Shown: positions 1-12,800 of the stretch, piece by piece
Layout: each line of letters starts with the position of its first letter
How positions within the stretch are numbered: position 1 is the stretch's first letter
Origin: Panulirus ornatus
Taxonomy: Eukaryota > Arthropoda > Malacostraca > Decapoda > Palinuridae
NCBI RefSeq assembly: GCF_036320965.1
Contig: NC_092228.1
Span: forward strand, 11,995,807 to 12,059,806
Direction: 5' to 3'
Length of the DNA stretch: 64,000 nucleotides
The notes under the pieces: generated by a model
Told to the model about the DNA's origin: nothing
The model's input: the letters and a program-made list of their open reading frames with translations, nothing else
Databases searched by the model: none
Position numbers and translations under genes: made by a program

Positions 1-1636
1 GTGGGTCAGCCTAGGGCAAGGTGGGTCATCCTAGGGCAAGGTGGGTCATCCTAGGGCAAGGTGGGTCATCCTAGGGCAAGGTGGGTCATCCTAGGGCAAG
101 GTGGGTCATCCTAGGGCAAGGTGGGTCATCCTAGGGCAAGGTGGGTCATCCTAGGGCAAGGTGGGTCATCCTAGGGCAAGGTGGGTCATCCTAGGGCAAG
201 GTGGGTCATCCTAGGGCAAGGTGGGTCAGCCTAGGGCAAGGTGGGTCATCCTAGGGCAAGGTGGGTCATCCTAGGGCAAGGTGGGTCATCCTAGGGCAAG
301 GTGGGTCATCCTAGGGCAAGGTGGGTCATCCTAGGGCAAGGTGGGTCAGCCTAGGGCAAGGTGGGTCAGCCTAGGGCAAGGTGGGTCAGCCTAGGGCAAG
401 GTGGGTCATCCTAGGGCAAGGTGGGTCATCCTAGGGCAAGGTGGGTCATCCTAGGGCAAGGTGGGTCATCCTAGGGCAAGGTGGGTCAGCCTAGGGCAAG
501 GTGGGTCATCCTAGGGCAAGGTGGGTCAGCCTAGGGCAAGGTGGGTCATCCTAGGGCAAGGTGGGTCAGCCTAGGGCAAGGTGGGTCAGCCTAGGGCAAG
601 GTGGGTCAGCCTAGGGCAAGGTGGGTCATCCTAGGGCAAGGTGGGTCATCCTAGGGCAAGGTGGGTCATCCTAGGGCAAGGTGGGTCATCCTAGGGCAAG
701 GTGGGTCAGCCTAGGGCAAGGTGGGTCATCCTAGGGCAAGGTGGGTCATCCTAGGGCAAGGTGGGTCATCCTAGGGCAAGGTGGGTCATCCTAGGGCAAG
801 GTGGGTCATCCTAGGGCAAGGTGGGTCAGCCTAGGGCAAGGTGGGTCATCCTAGGGCAAGGTGGGTCATCCTAGGGCAAGGTGGGTCATCCTAGGGCAAG
901 GTGGGTCATCCTAGGGCAAGGTGGGTCAGCCTAGGGCAAGGTGGGTCATCCTAGGGCAAGGTGGGTCATCCTAGGGCAAGGTGGGTCATCCTAGGGCAAG
1001 GTGGGTCATCCTAGGGCAAGGTGGGTCATCCTAGGGCAAGGTGGGTCATCCTAGGGCAAGGTGGGTCATCCTAGGGCAAGGTGGGTCATCCTAGGGCAAG
1101 GTGGGTCAGCCTAGGGCAAGGTGGGTCATCCTAGGGCAAGGTGGGTCATCCTAGGGCAAGGTGGGTCATCCTAGGGCAAGGTGGGTCATCCTAGGGCAAG
1201 GTGGGTCAGCCTAGGGCAAGGTGGGTCATCCTAGGGCAAGGTGGGTCATCCTAGGGCAAGGTGGGTCATCCTAGGGCAAGGTGGGTCAGCCTAGGGCAAG
1301 GTGGGTCATCCTAGGGCAAGGTGGGTCAGCCTAGGGCAAGGTGGGTCAGCCTAGGGCAAGGTGGGTCAGCCTAGGGCAAGGTGGGTCAGCCTAGGGCAAG
1401 GTGGGTCATCCTAGGGCAAGGTGGGTCAGCCTAGGGCAAGGTGGGTCAGCCTAGGGCAAGGTGGGTCAGCCTAGGGCAAGGTGGGTCATCCTAGGGCAAG
1501 GTGGGTCATCCTAGGGCAAGGTGGGTCATCCTAGGGCAAGGTGGGTCAGCCTAGGGCAAGGTGGGTCATCCTAGGGCAAGGTGGGTCATCCTAGGGCAAG
1601 GTGGGTCATCCTAGGGCAAGGTGGGTCATCCTAGGG
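1..1636. repeat. 20-bp minisatellite, about 82 units
   Basis: Head-to-tail copies of GTGGGTCA(T/G)CCTAGGGCAAG, unit exactly 20 bp with no indels seen. Only the ninth base varies: I count 58 units with T and 24 with G. The last unit diverges after base 1636. The array begins at the first base of the window, so its true length is unknown. The unit contains TAG and 20 is not a multiple of 3, so every forward frame is stopped each 60 bp and the array is non-coding. Confidence 0.98.
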
Positions 1637-3545
1637 CCCCCGTCCCCCCAGCCCCAGCCCACTGTCAAACCCTGCTCTCCCCTCTGACAGCACATCACCT
1701 CCCCTCCCAACCCTTAACCTCTTCGTACCCTCCCTTTAGCCCACCCACTACCAGCCCATCCAGTGTCTACCCACCCACTGGTTATCCACCCTACCGCATG
1801 CCCACTCACCACCTACTCACCCGCCACCAGGGCAGCCCCACACACTACCTGCCCACCCGCAGCCTGCCCACCCACTAGCCACATAGCAGACGTCACGTCA
1901 GTCAGCGTTGCTCTTTGTTTGTGGTTGTGTGTCAGTATGATCAAACCTCCAGGCGAGCAGGAAGGTGGTGAGTCACGCCTCCCTTGATAAAAACCATCCT
2001 TCATGTGTCATTCTTGCTCCTCACACGTTCCATACTGCCCTGTGTGTCCGTGACTCGCCAGGGGGATCAAGGAGGTATGGAGTTGGAGGCTATGTAAGCC
2101 TACCTAAGGTTTCAGAACCTCATTACGACATGATGATTTCCCTAAATGTCTCCTGCCATCTTGCTTGCAGTTAGTTGTCTTCGTACCCCGTACCCCGCTT
2201 CCTCGTAATCAACACACTGGACAGATGACCTTTTTTTTTAGTACAGTTCCAGTGTTGTTCATGGTAACAGTGGAGGATCGCAGAGCGCAGGTTCATCGTA
2301 ACAGTGGAGGATAGTAGAGCGCAGGTTTGCGTGTCTTGGGAGGTGATGGTGATGAGGGAGGTAAGACGGGAGCCACTTTGTTGTTGGCAGGCGCGCAACC
2401 TTACTGAGAGGCTGTGGCCAAGATGTCAACATTGTCATTAACAGTGTAACCAGAATGGTATATCAAATTCATCGTTGTCTTTCATACCCATGACAAACCG
2501 TACATCACCTGTCGTGTGGATCAATTGGTTTGGATGCTGGTGGCTCTGTCATGCAGTCATCGAACTCCCTCCCGCCTTTCTCTGACTTCCCCACCTAGTC
2601 CCCCATAACACAACCAACAACACCGACCTGCGGAGAAGCCTCATTCCGTACCCTCATTAAACGTCACCAGGTTGCACGACTTCTACGAAATGAAGACGAG
2701 GGAAGTCTCAAATTACCTATAAAACAAATATTAACATTGTTGAAGTACAGAGAAAGTTAGTGACAAAGGAGTGAGTATAAAAACACCACGTTTAACCAGT
2801 TGCCTCCCGCTCCTTTATCCTTTCATACGATACTCCGATGGAGGCATCTGCTGAAGAGAAGTAGTTTGGACGACTCTGATGGAGGCTGAAGGGAAGTAAG
2901 TAGTTTGGACGACTCTGACGATGGTGTTAGGCTGGACATCAGCTCTTCCGGCAACACAACCCTCCAGAACACCCGTAACAACTGAATTACCACCAGTCAC
3001 CTTACCATCAACTACACGAAGACGGTAGTTATGTATACTAGTCTTGCCTCCACTCTGGTCCCTCCCCTCACTTGTCTCACTAGGCCCCGAACCCCGCCAC
3101 CCACCCTACTGTTTAGTCTACCGCTCTTCCCTGAGGGTCTGGTGGTGTGTTATCTTCGTTTAATGACAACAGTCTATCTGATATAACGGCTGTGCGGTTA
3201 CCATATTTCCTACGCCATGAAGTAGTATATGCTCGTGAAAGAGCTCGTCAAGCACAAAGCATTAATATTATAATCTGAAGTGATCTCCGAGGTGAGCGTA
3301 ATTAGCGGGAAAGCATTTCCTTGTTGTGGGAAGTGAACGGTAAAAACCACATTATCGTCTTATTCATTTTTTTCATTCATTTTTTTCTTGCTAACTAAAT
3401 TACATGAATGAAGGTGAACATTTTTCATGTATTTATGAATGTAATTATACTTTTTCTCGGGATCTGTTTCTGTAAGTTTCCAAGGTATGATCATATGGAA
3501 GCCCCTAGGTTATCTGTAGCATCATTTGCTATCTCCTTTCTACAG
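1637..3545. other. Flank or intron upstream of the first visible exon
   Basis: No gene recognised. Bases 1640-1875 are a pyrimidine-rich CCCACCCAC-type tract whose proline-rich ORF is a composition artefact. Bases 2259-2330 hold a 37-bp direct duplication (GGTAACAGTGGAGGAT core), and 2850-2910 hold a shorter one (GTAGTTTGGACGACTCTGA). The segment ends in a good polypyrimidine tract and CAG acceptor at 3545, so at least its right end is intron. Confidence 0.5.
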
Positions 3546-3770
3546 GATTACGAAGTGGAGGACGAGGGCCTGGTGGGTGAGGCTGTGGACCCTGGGGGCT
3601 CAGGAGGGCTGTGCCTGGAGGGTAGCGAAGGCGAATGGGAAGCTGGGGGTGTGTGGACGGGGCCCAGGGAGGATGACATGCCCGTCTCAGCCACCAGCCT
3701 GGGCTTGCGGAGAGCCAAGCCTCAGCTCACCATCACTGTTCCCTCCAGCGAAAACCTCACTCCCAGGCAG
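3546..3770 (+). CDS. Large scaffold gene, first visible exon
   Basis: Acceptor TTTCTACAG ends at 3545 and donor CAG|GTGAGT starts at 3771. Phase 0 at both ends, 75 codons, beginning DYEVEDEGLVGEAVD. Acidic and Gly-rich, then PQLTITVPSSENLTPRQ. The in-frame ATG at 3495 lies in the acceptor tract, so it is probably not the start. Confidence 0.75.
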
Positions 3771-6700
3771 GTGAGTGTTCCCTCCCGCACACACTCCCTC
3801 TGCCACCCTTATTAGTTTCTTTAAGTGGAAAGTTCCTAGTTTTCTCGTTCACCATCTCTCTCTCTCCCTATTATTTATTTCTCCTTATATTGAATATGTC
3901 AGTATTCTTCATTATTTCAATTCATTTCCTTCAGAGAATATTTTCGAGCTCCCTTTTGCCTCAGCTACATAACACACCTTACAGCAAGCCACCTAGGTTA
4001 TTGCTGACGTAAAATGGGATAAGACGATGAGAAACACAAAATCTACAACGGCATTGGAGGCCACACATCGTCCAGTATTTACAGTAATCCAGTGTACACG
4101 TCTTTGTACTTTTTGTTCACGTATTGGGCATCGTTGAGGAGATCTTCACGTTCTCCTCAGTATGTGGCTCCTTTGCTGTTTTGTTTGTCTTGTAAAGTCT
4201 ACTGTTTGTACAGTTTCAAGTCTTCTATTTAGACCGTTTTTCCTGCCTTTTTGTGTGTGTGATGATTGACCATGTACTGTCGCTAAGCAGATACTCTCTT
4301 TTCAGAGTTTAAGAACTTGTTTTTTTTCTACTTAGTTTTAATCACTATCTTGTTTTTCTCCTGAATACATATATAACTTTGGATTGGAGTAGCAATTGAT
4401 GGTGTAACGTTGTGTTGTCCTCAGGGAGGCGCCGAGAGACCCCGCCAGCCACACAGGTCACCTGAGGCTTGCCACAGGAAGATCTCAACACAGGTACTCT
4501 CCCTGCCTTCAGTTACCTGGTTGACATCATTTTTCACTGTATTGTTATAATTCCTCTTTTTTCATGTAGTAACTGGTACCCCCCTTTCTTTGACATGTAT
4601 TATCTTTACCGTTGTATTGATATTTGTAATGCCACCCTGCTTTTATTTTCAAATTTCATTCATTTTGATTTCCTTTGACCTGTTTATGCAGCACGAAAAT
4701 TTACGTTTTTGGATTCTAATAAACAGCTGTATGATCAGTTATTTTCTCAGTATTCGTGACTCCATGTTATATCGTATTTCTGTTATGTCTCAGAGTGTGA
4801 AAAAGTACAGCTTTTAAGGATAGATCTAAACGAACCCAGCAAGATATGTCACAACTTATTGTTAACAACAAGATACCTGGATTTTTAAGTTTGTATCCAC
4901 ATTTCGCATCTAGTTGGTAAAACATATGAAATTATGTAATGTATGTACTGAAATACGAATTGTAACATCTTATGTAGTATCAACCCACTGGGGTCAGGAC
5001 TAAGACCCTTTGTGACCACTGTAATCCTTTTGCGCAACCGCTCACGGGATGAGCATGGGGTGCACGGTAGAATTTGCAAGGGTTACCGTCTGTTGTGCTT
5101 TCCCACCTCAGTTGGACCCGCGCGTGCCCGCCTCGCTGCCCATGACACCCCCGTCCCCGCGCCGGGCATCTAACTGGACCAAGGTTAAGAAGGCCTTCCT
5201 CACCGGCCAGCAACAACATCATCCCATCAAGGCTGAGGTCCACACGGTTGGCCCAGGTGACTCCGCCTCCCTCCCTCCCTCACCGAGCAAGAAGACTGCC
5301 TTCCACTTCGATGCTCCTCCCCCACATCTCGGTAAGTGGCCTCGTCCGTTCCTTCGCCGCTCCTCCAGTCTTAGTAAAGTTTTAAGTGCCGTATTTGTCT
5401 GTTCAGTCACACCTCAGTAAAATGTTCCGGCTTCACACCTGGGTAAGTTGTTGAATGTGGTGCTCGCATACTTAGCTACACCTCGGTACGTTTCCAGTTG
5501 CATTGGTTCATAGAATTTCCACACTTTGGCTAAGTTTTCTTATGTTTACGTCATCAATCCTTCCCGACAGCGTTGTCCTCTGTATAACTCGGACTTTACG
5601 ACGTTTCTCCCTATCCATCTTCGACGCCTCTCTCTGTACCTTAGCTTTAATTCGTTTATGTTTCTCAGGTTATCGTTTAACTTTAGTGATTTTTGCTGTG
5701 GCCGCTAAACTGTTCTACCACAGCCATTGATCTGTAAGGAAGGCATTATGTACATGTGATGACTGTGGATAAAGTGTAGTTTAGGTGTATTACACATGAC
5801 AGCTAAAGAGTGGTTGTGAGCGGATGTGGCCTTTCTTCGTCTGTTCCTGGCGCTACCTCGCTAACGCGAGAAACAGCGATCAAGTAATTAAATTGATTTT
5901 CCATACTTGATCGCCATTTCCCGCGTTAGCGAAGTAGCGCCAGGAACAGACAAAGAAAAGCCACATCTCACATCCATTCTCTAGCTGTCATGTGTAATGC
6001 ATCGATATCACAGCTCCCCATCCAAAACGAAGCTCCACAGGCTTCTCCGTGGTTTACCCCGGACGCTTCACATACCCTGGTTCAGTCAATTGCCACCACG
6101 TCGACCTTAGTATACCACTACATCGTTCCAGTTCACTTTATCCAATGCATGCCTTTCACCCTTCTTCATGTTCAGGCCCTGATCGCACAAAAAAAAATTT
6201 TCACACCATCCTTCCATGTCCAGTTTGGTCTCTCTGTTTCCTCCACTTCTGGGACGTGTATCTCCTTTATCAACCTTTCCTCACTTATTTTCTCCATATT
6301 TCCAAACCATTTCTGCATACGATTATATATTTATATGAACGCGCACTTTTCATAGAACACACAATACCCTCCAATAGCAAGGATTCGAACGGCGCTCCAT
6401 TAGCGTGGTAGTTCGGAACGCTAACCCCTCGGCAATGATCGCCCGTGTTGGGGAAATGACTATTCGATTACAAGCAATCGAATACCCTTCGTCTGACGTC
6501 CGTGAGCAACGGGGTCTAGATCGGTCAAATCCCATCAGGCTCACATTACCAGCAGTTAGCATTTTACAGAACCTTATTAGACAAACGCGGAGGTATGTGA
6601 ACACGAATATAGTGCACATGAACGCACACATTCATAGAACACATGATACCCTCCAACAGCCAGAATTCGAACCCAGGACCTTTTGTGTGGTATTCGGGAA

Positions 6701-6813
6701 CGTTAACACCTAGAAGCGATCGTAGCCTATCTGTTAGCGTTCCCAGATACGAGCCCAAAGGTCTTGGGTTCGAATCCTGACTTTGGGAGGGTAATGTATA
6801 TATTATCCCGGGG

Positions 6814-6883
<70 letters not shown>

Positions 6884-9800
6884 TTTTGTTTATTCATATT
6901 TTCCTATCGCCTGACTTTTGGTTCTAATTTTGATATTCTTCCCCCAGCAGTAGATTCATCTGCCCTGTACGATTTTGACTCCCCTATGGCAACCCTCGAG
7001 GTGTCCTCTGACGACTTGGTGTCCCAGGCTCACAGTACGCCCACGCCCTCACCCCAGCCTCACTCCACGCCCTCACCACAGCCACATACAACACACCAAC
7101 AACACTCGGGTGAGTCAGCCGAGACGATATGCTACATTGCAATAGGGTTAACCTAAAGAAGGAAAAGGCTATTCCTCAAATGCCTTCCCATGGTTCATAA
7201 GGCTGGAGCTGTTTAACCACTTTATGTCTCCTGGGCCACTTTGACATAGCACACAGCATCACAGCTGTATGAACAACTGTGTTCAGATCAGCTTGGTTTA
7301 ATTTTTAGTTTGTGAAATACAACAGATGGCAAAGCCCACTCAGCCCTAATTGTACCACTGCTTACTGCAGCTTTCCTAGTTGTAGAGTATTTCTGTATCC
7401 AGTCCAGTTTGGACAGTAGATACATCTGAATTTCATAATTATGTTTTGCTTTGCTCTATACTAGGACACAGCTCTCACGTTGGTTAGGTGACTTACGGTT
7501 TTCACTTGGTTTACGGGTTCTCACTGCCAGCCTCTACATCTGCCATCATTGCAAACTGGGTATATGAGTGAAGTCATAGTAGGTTATGATGAGTTATTAC
7601 ACTTTCCTCTTGAAGGCTGTGCTCTAGATATCCATGACATATAAATGGGGCCTTTAAGAATCTATGAATTAGATGTTACATCTCCACTTGCATCAAAAGA
7701 CCTGTTTTAGGTGTATCACTTTAGATGGATAGAGTACCTCTCAGAATAGTACACTTGTTGTTTCAGTGTCATCTGGTGTCTCATTGCCAAAAAAAAAAAA
7801 AAAGATTGCTAAATGACATTTTTACAAAAGATGATCTGACTTCAGGAAATAATTGCTGCGTTTGATCTTTTGTGTTTTATTAATTTCATATCATTGTGTG
7901 ATCTGGAAGGATTGTAAAATAACTTTAAATTGGTTTCATACCATTGTGTGATCTGGAAGATTGTAAATAACTTTAAATTGTTAAGGATAAAGACTCAGTG
8001 CTTAATACCAGCATGATTCATTGCCCTTTTGTTACTTTAAAGGTCTTGATTATAGTTTGACTAGAGAGGATGGTGATGGGTACATAGAGCACCATTATAT
8101 CAGAATTCTGTGGTTCATTATCATTTCTCTGGACACGCCTGCCAGGTGTCCAAAGAAATTTGGCTGACCTTCAAAAAAGCCTGAGTGGAGAATTTAGCAG
8201 ACGTCTTCAGGAGTGGGAGAAGTTAAGGAGTGGAGTTAGCCAAGGCAGTCTCCATCCTTCGCTTGCCGCATCTGGTTCTGCTTCTGTGCCACCTGGTGGA
8301 GTCCTCACATCCCACCCTGAAGATAATTTACCGTATGAGTTCCGCAAGAAACTTCATGAGTGGGAGAAAATGAAGGAAAGAGAGAAAGAGAAGGTTCGTG
8401 TTTACTAAGTAATTTAAGTTTGAGGTTTCATTTTGCTGCCAAACGTTTAAAGTTGCTTTTACATTATGTGACAGTTACTAGTATATGACCGTCACTAGTC
8501 ACATAGATATTTTTGGACTGTTTATAAGTAATGACAGCTCGATATCCCTGTGTGTGATATCTATTTTGACGTGTAGGGTAAGGTTGAGGTGCCACGGGGC
8601 CAGGAGGATGTTAAAACCAAGAAGCATGGAGAGGACGATCTTCCTGCAGACTTTAGGAAGAAGCTCACAGAGTGGGAGATTCGTAAAGCCTTGGCAGGGA
8701 AGAGTCAGCAGAACGTGGAGGAACTGCAAAAGAACTTGGGTGAAGAGTTCAACCGTAAGATGGCAGAATGGGAGAGAATAAAAGCATCTGCAAACCAGGG
8801 AAACATTAAACCCACTCCAGGTCACCCACAGGTTAAGTCTTCTGCTTCTGCAGGTAACATACAAGTCAAGTCCTCAGCATCTTCAGGCCAGATGCACCTC
8901 AAATCTGGTAGTGTCTCCACCCAGGGTCAGGTTAAGACCTCTGCTTCTGCGAGTCAGGTCCTGGTGAAACCTTTGACTGGAGGGCCAGGCTCAAGTCCCA
9001 GACTAGACCGGAAGGGATCAGCTCACAAGATCAAGAAGATCAAAGCAAGCAAGACAGACAAGGCACCGCTGGTGAGTATATGAACTGTGGTAGATTAAGT
9101 ATGACAGCTATTCATTACCGCAGCTCTGTTAGGCCATGCTTAGGTATTTGTTATTCCTGCCCTTTCTTATGTTGTGTAGGGAATTATTCGCAAACCAAAT
9201 TACATGTTTTGATACGTGTTTCGTATCTCCTTTGTGGGTTAACCAACTCAGGGGAAGGCAGACGGTGGCCACAAAGGACGTGATAAATCGGACAAGGAGC
9301 TTCAGTGGCTAGAGAAGGAGCTACACAAGGTTGAGCGGGAAACTCAGAGACTCGAAAGGGAGAAAGAGAAGTTCCTCGAGAGACAGGCCAGGTGAGGGAA
9401 CATATTCTTTCCTGTTCAGCAGTGGTGGTCTTTGTACTGTATGTGGTTTTAGATCACATCAAAGGTAACACATCTGATTTTAACCATACTTAAACAGGTA
9501 ATGTTGACTAACTTTTAATGACATGCAGATGAGCATGAAAATGTGGTTACTTGAAGTACTTCATAGTAGTTATGATATAAAAAGACTTATCATACCTGTA
9601 TTTAAACCTTAGACTGGAGAAGATGCGTCAGGCAATGGGTCAGGGAGGCCCGGCTAAGAAGAAGGAAATCTACATCAAGACTTCAACAGGGGAGTTCCGT
9701 TTTGAGGGTATCAGCCAAACATTCACCAAGAAGCTGTATGAATGGGAGGAGCGGCGGGGTATCCGGCCAGAGTCATCCACCATTGCACTTCTTGATCCGA

Positions 9801-12800
9801 ACTATAAGGCCCCAGAGAAAGAGGTGCAGGAGAAGCCTAAGAGTCCCGAGCTGGTGAGGCTAGTGAGGTAAGTGAGAGAGAGGGAAAGAAAAAGTGAACA
9901 TCTGTGTTTGTGTGCAATTATATGGATGATTTATATCTATGTTAGTGTGCATGAGATCTAGGTGTGTGTGTGTGTGTGTGTGATTACCATTAGTGATTTG
10001 TTTGTCTGTTCACAAGTTGAGGGAGAGTACAGCCATGAGGTCTCACACCGTAACCTCAAATTTATATCATACAGCCTTTTTTTTTTTTTTTTTTCCTACG
10101 GTGTTCTCTGCATTATGCTTAACCTATTCTTAGCTTATGACATAGTTTCAGCTTCCTTTTGCTGATGAAATGTTTCCAAATATGTTTTCATACACATCTT
10201 TTAATCTTCTTTATACCATTTTGTTCTGCAATTTAATGAGATTCCACAGAACTGATCTTTTTTAACATTACCCTGGTCCCTTAGGAATTCAAAGACATTT
10301 GTCAACACTCTCTTTGGTGTGGCTACATAACACAACTATTGTTTTACTCTGTACCTCATGTTTCAACTGGAGTGTGGCAGCATATCCTCCCTTCTTAACA
10401 TTAGCATAGAATGACTGTGGCTCTGCACTTGCTCACACACTCTTCCTATTGCAGATCTAAGTCAGAGTCGTCGATGGTGGCAGACTTGGTGCCCACGTCC
10501 GTGCATTCCCATCCCTCTAGCCATTCACTCAATGAGTTGGACACTGATGACCCCGGACTCCAGGGTAAGCATTGGTCATCGTTTAAGCTATTGACTTGGG
10601 GTACTCTTGTGGACTGGTCTTTTCAAATGCTGTTACAAAATACATATAAGGTGCTGCTTTTGTGACTGTTTTCTTCTTATATGATGTGTAATTTTCACCA
10701 TAATAGAGTTGTCGTGCTAGGTGTATGAATTTCATCAATCAGCCACACGAGCTTCGTGAACTTTGCCAGCTGCACAGCTTGTCAGTGTCATGTTGTACTG
10801 TTTAGGGATACTGAATACTTGTGTTGACATGTGGTATGAATGAAAGTGTTCTATGATCACATAGGACATCTAATGATGCTAGAATAAGTATAATTTGCAG
10901 TTTAGATACATTGACATCTTGATATTGTATCTGTTGAGGTTTAAGTATAGATTATTAGAAGCCACGGGAGTACTAACTGTGTAGCCTGTGTTAGAAAACT
11001 GGTGGTGGATTAAGCTGGGCAAAGAAAACTCAAATTGGCAGAGTGGCTCAGCGTTGTTGAATTGGTGTTGGTGGTTAAGGTTTGTGAAGTATCATTGATA
11101 AGTTTATTTATGTCTCGATTCACATCATTATTCATTTACTTTTGTTTATTTATTTATTGTTGCTGTCTCCCGCGTTTGCGAGGTAGCGAAAGGAAACACG
11201 AAAGAATGGCCCTACCCACTCACATACACATGCTTATACATACACGTCCAGACACGCACAAATGCATACCTATACATTTCAACGTATACATATATATACA
11301 TACACAGACATATACATATATACACATGTACATAATTCATACTTGCTGCCTTTATTCATTCCCGTCGCTACCCCGCCACATGTGAAATGACAACCCTCTA
11401 CCCCGCATGTGCGCGAGATAGCGCTAGGAAAAGACAAAGGCCACATTCGTTCACACACAGTCTCTAGCTGTCATGTATAATGCACTGAAACCACAGCTCC
11501 CTTTCCACATCCAGGCCCCACAAAACTTTCCATGGTATTGTTTATGATTTTCAGTATTGATTTGCTTGTGGTTAATTAGTTGTTTGTTATTAGTTGATAA
11601 GTGTGCTAGTTTAACTTTCTTTGTGTGTGTGTATGGTAAGTTTATGTGGTTGTAATTAAGTGGAAAGCAACTTGTTCTTGACCTTACACTTGTTATTTTT
11701 GTTAGGGAATTGTCCATCATTATGTTTATCATAACCAGTTGGTCCTGACATCACTAACCCTGCTTTTAACACACCTTATTTTGACATTCCTACCTCCCCT
11801 AGCTCCTGGTGGTTTGTTCACTGTCATCAGCAAAAGTTTGAACCATCAGAATATGAACACATGGTATTGAGATCAGGATTTAGCGGGTAATTTCCAGATG
11901 CTTCCTAGTATTCATAGTGAGGCACAGTGTCAACACACCCATTACTTCAGGATTGCAGACCACCCAGAATGTTACATGTTTTTCTTTTTTTCAATATTAT
12001 GATTTTTTTCATTATCATCCACTTTACTCTCATGACAAAGTATGTAGCTATATCGTCTAGATGACAAGAAAGCAGGGTTAAATGTTTTTATTTTTACACA
12101 CATATACTGTTAAATGGTTTGTCATGGCAATACAGTTGGCAGAGAAGATAAAAGTTTTTATTTCTCCAGTTGATGCATTCTGATATTTACAGCACTTTCA
12201 TGTAGTGGTGCACCAGATTCCATGGTGTCCTTCTCAGGTAATTTTTTTTTCTTTCATGCTCATATCCCTTATTTCTGTCTTTGACATAAGCCTCCCATCT
12301 TATTTATCCTCTTTAATATATCTGCTCATCACCCCTCATTTCTTGTTTTTGCTTATCCTCTAAGTGCCATTGATGATTGTTGCCATGCATTAAGATTCAT
12401 TTGTATATGCTCAAAACTTCAGGAAGTGTTATGAGCACTGTTCGTAGTTGCTGATAAGTAACCAGAATTTGAGAGAAAGTTCGTTCTCCCTTACTTCAAT
12501 TCTTGAATGCAAGAAAAGTAGTAGTTGATTCTCGTATGATGTACAGAGTAGTATAAGGGGTCAGTCAAACAACTTTTTTTTCTGGCTTAGCAGAAACATG
12601 CACTGTCATTGAGTTTATTTTCCACAGGATTTTTAACACAGCCCAAAAACTATAATGACTGTTGTTAGGGTCCTTTAACATTTTGGGTATAGAGTTAGTT
12701 TTTCACTGAGGTACATCTCCAGCAGAGAACAAAGCTGCAAGCGAACCTACCCTGGCTGCTGATGACCCTGTCACCCCCAAGGTGGCTGTTCTGGTGCAGC

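Noticed and set aside
1..1636. CRISPR-like array
   Set aside because: Units are directly adjacent with no spacers. It is a minisatellite.
1621..1878. Proline-rich ORF
   Set aside because: Composition artefact of a CCCACC-rich tract; no splice or conservation signal.
3495..3545. ATG at 3495 as the start of the large protein
   Set aside because: It lies in the polypyrimidine and acceptor region of the exon at 3546, so it is most likely intron.
6721..6790. Functional tRNA gene
   Set aside because: A-box and B-box resemblance only; no cloverleaf could be formed and two sister fragments exist nearby. Called a SINE.
6764..7156. ORF with a long Tyr-Ile run
   Set aside because: Read-through of a (TA)n tract. 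Only 6948-7109 is a supported exon. The same applies to Tyr-Ile ORFs at 29371, 59055 and 62144.
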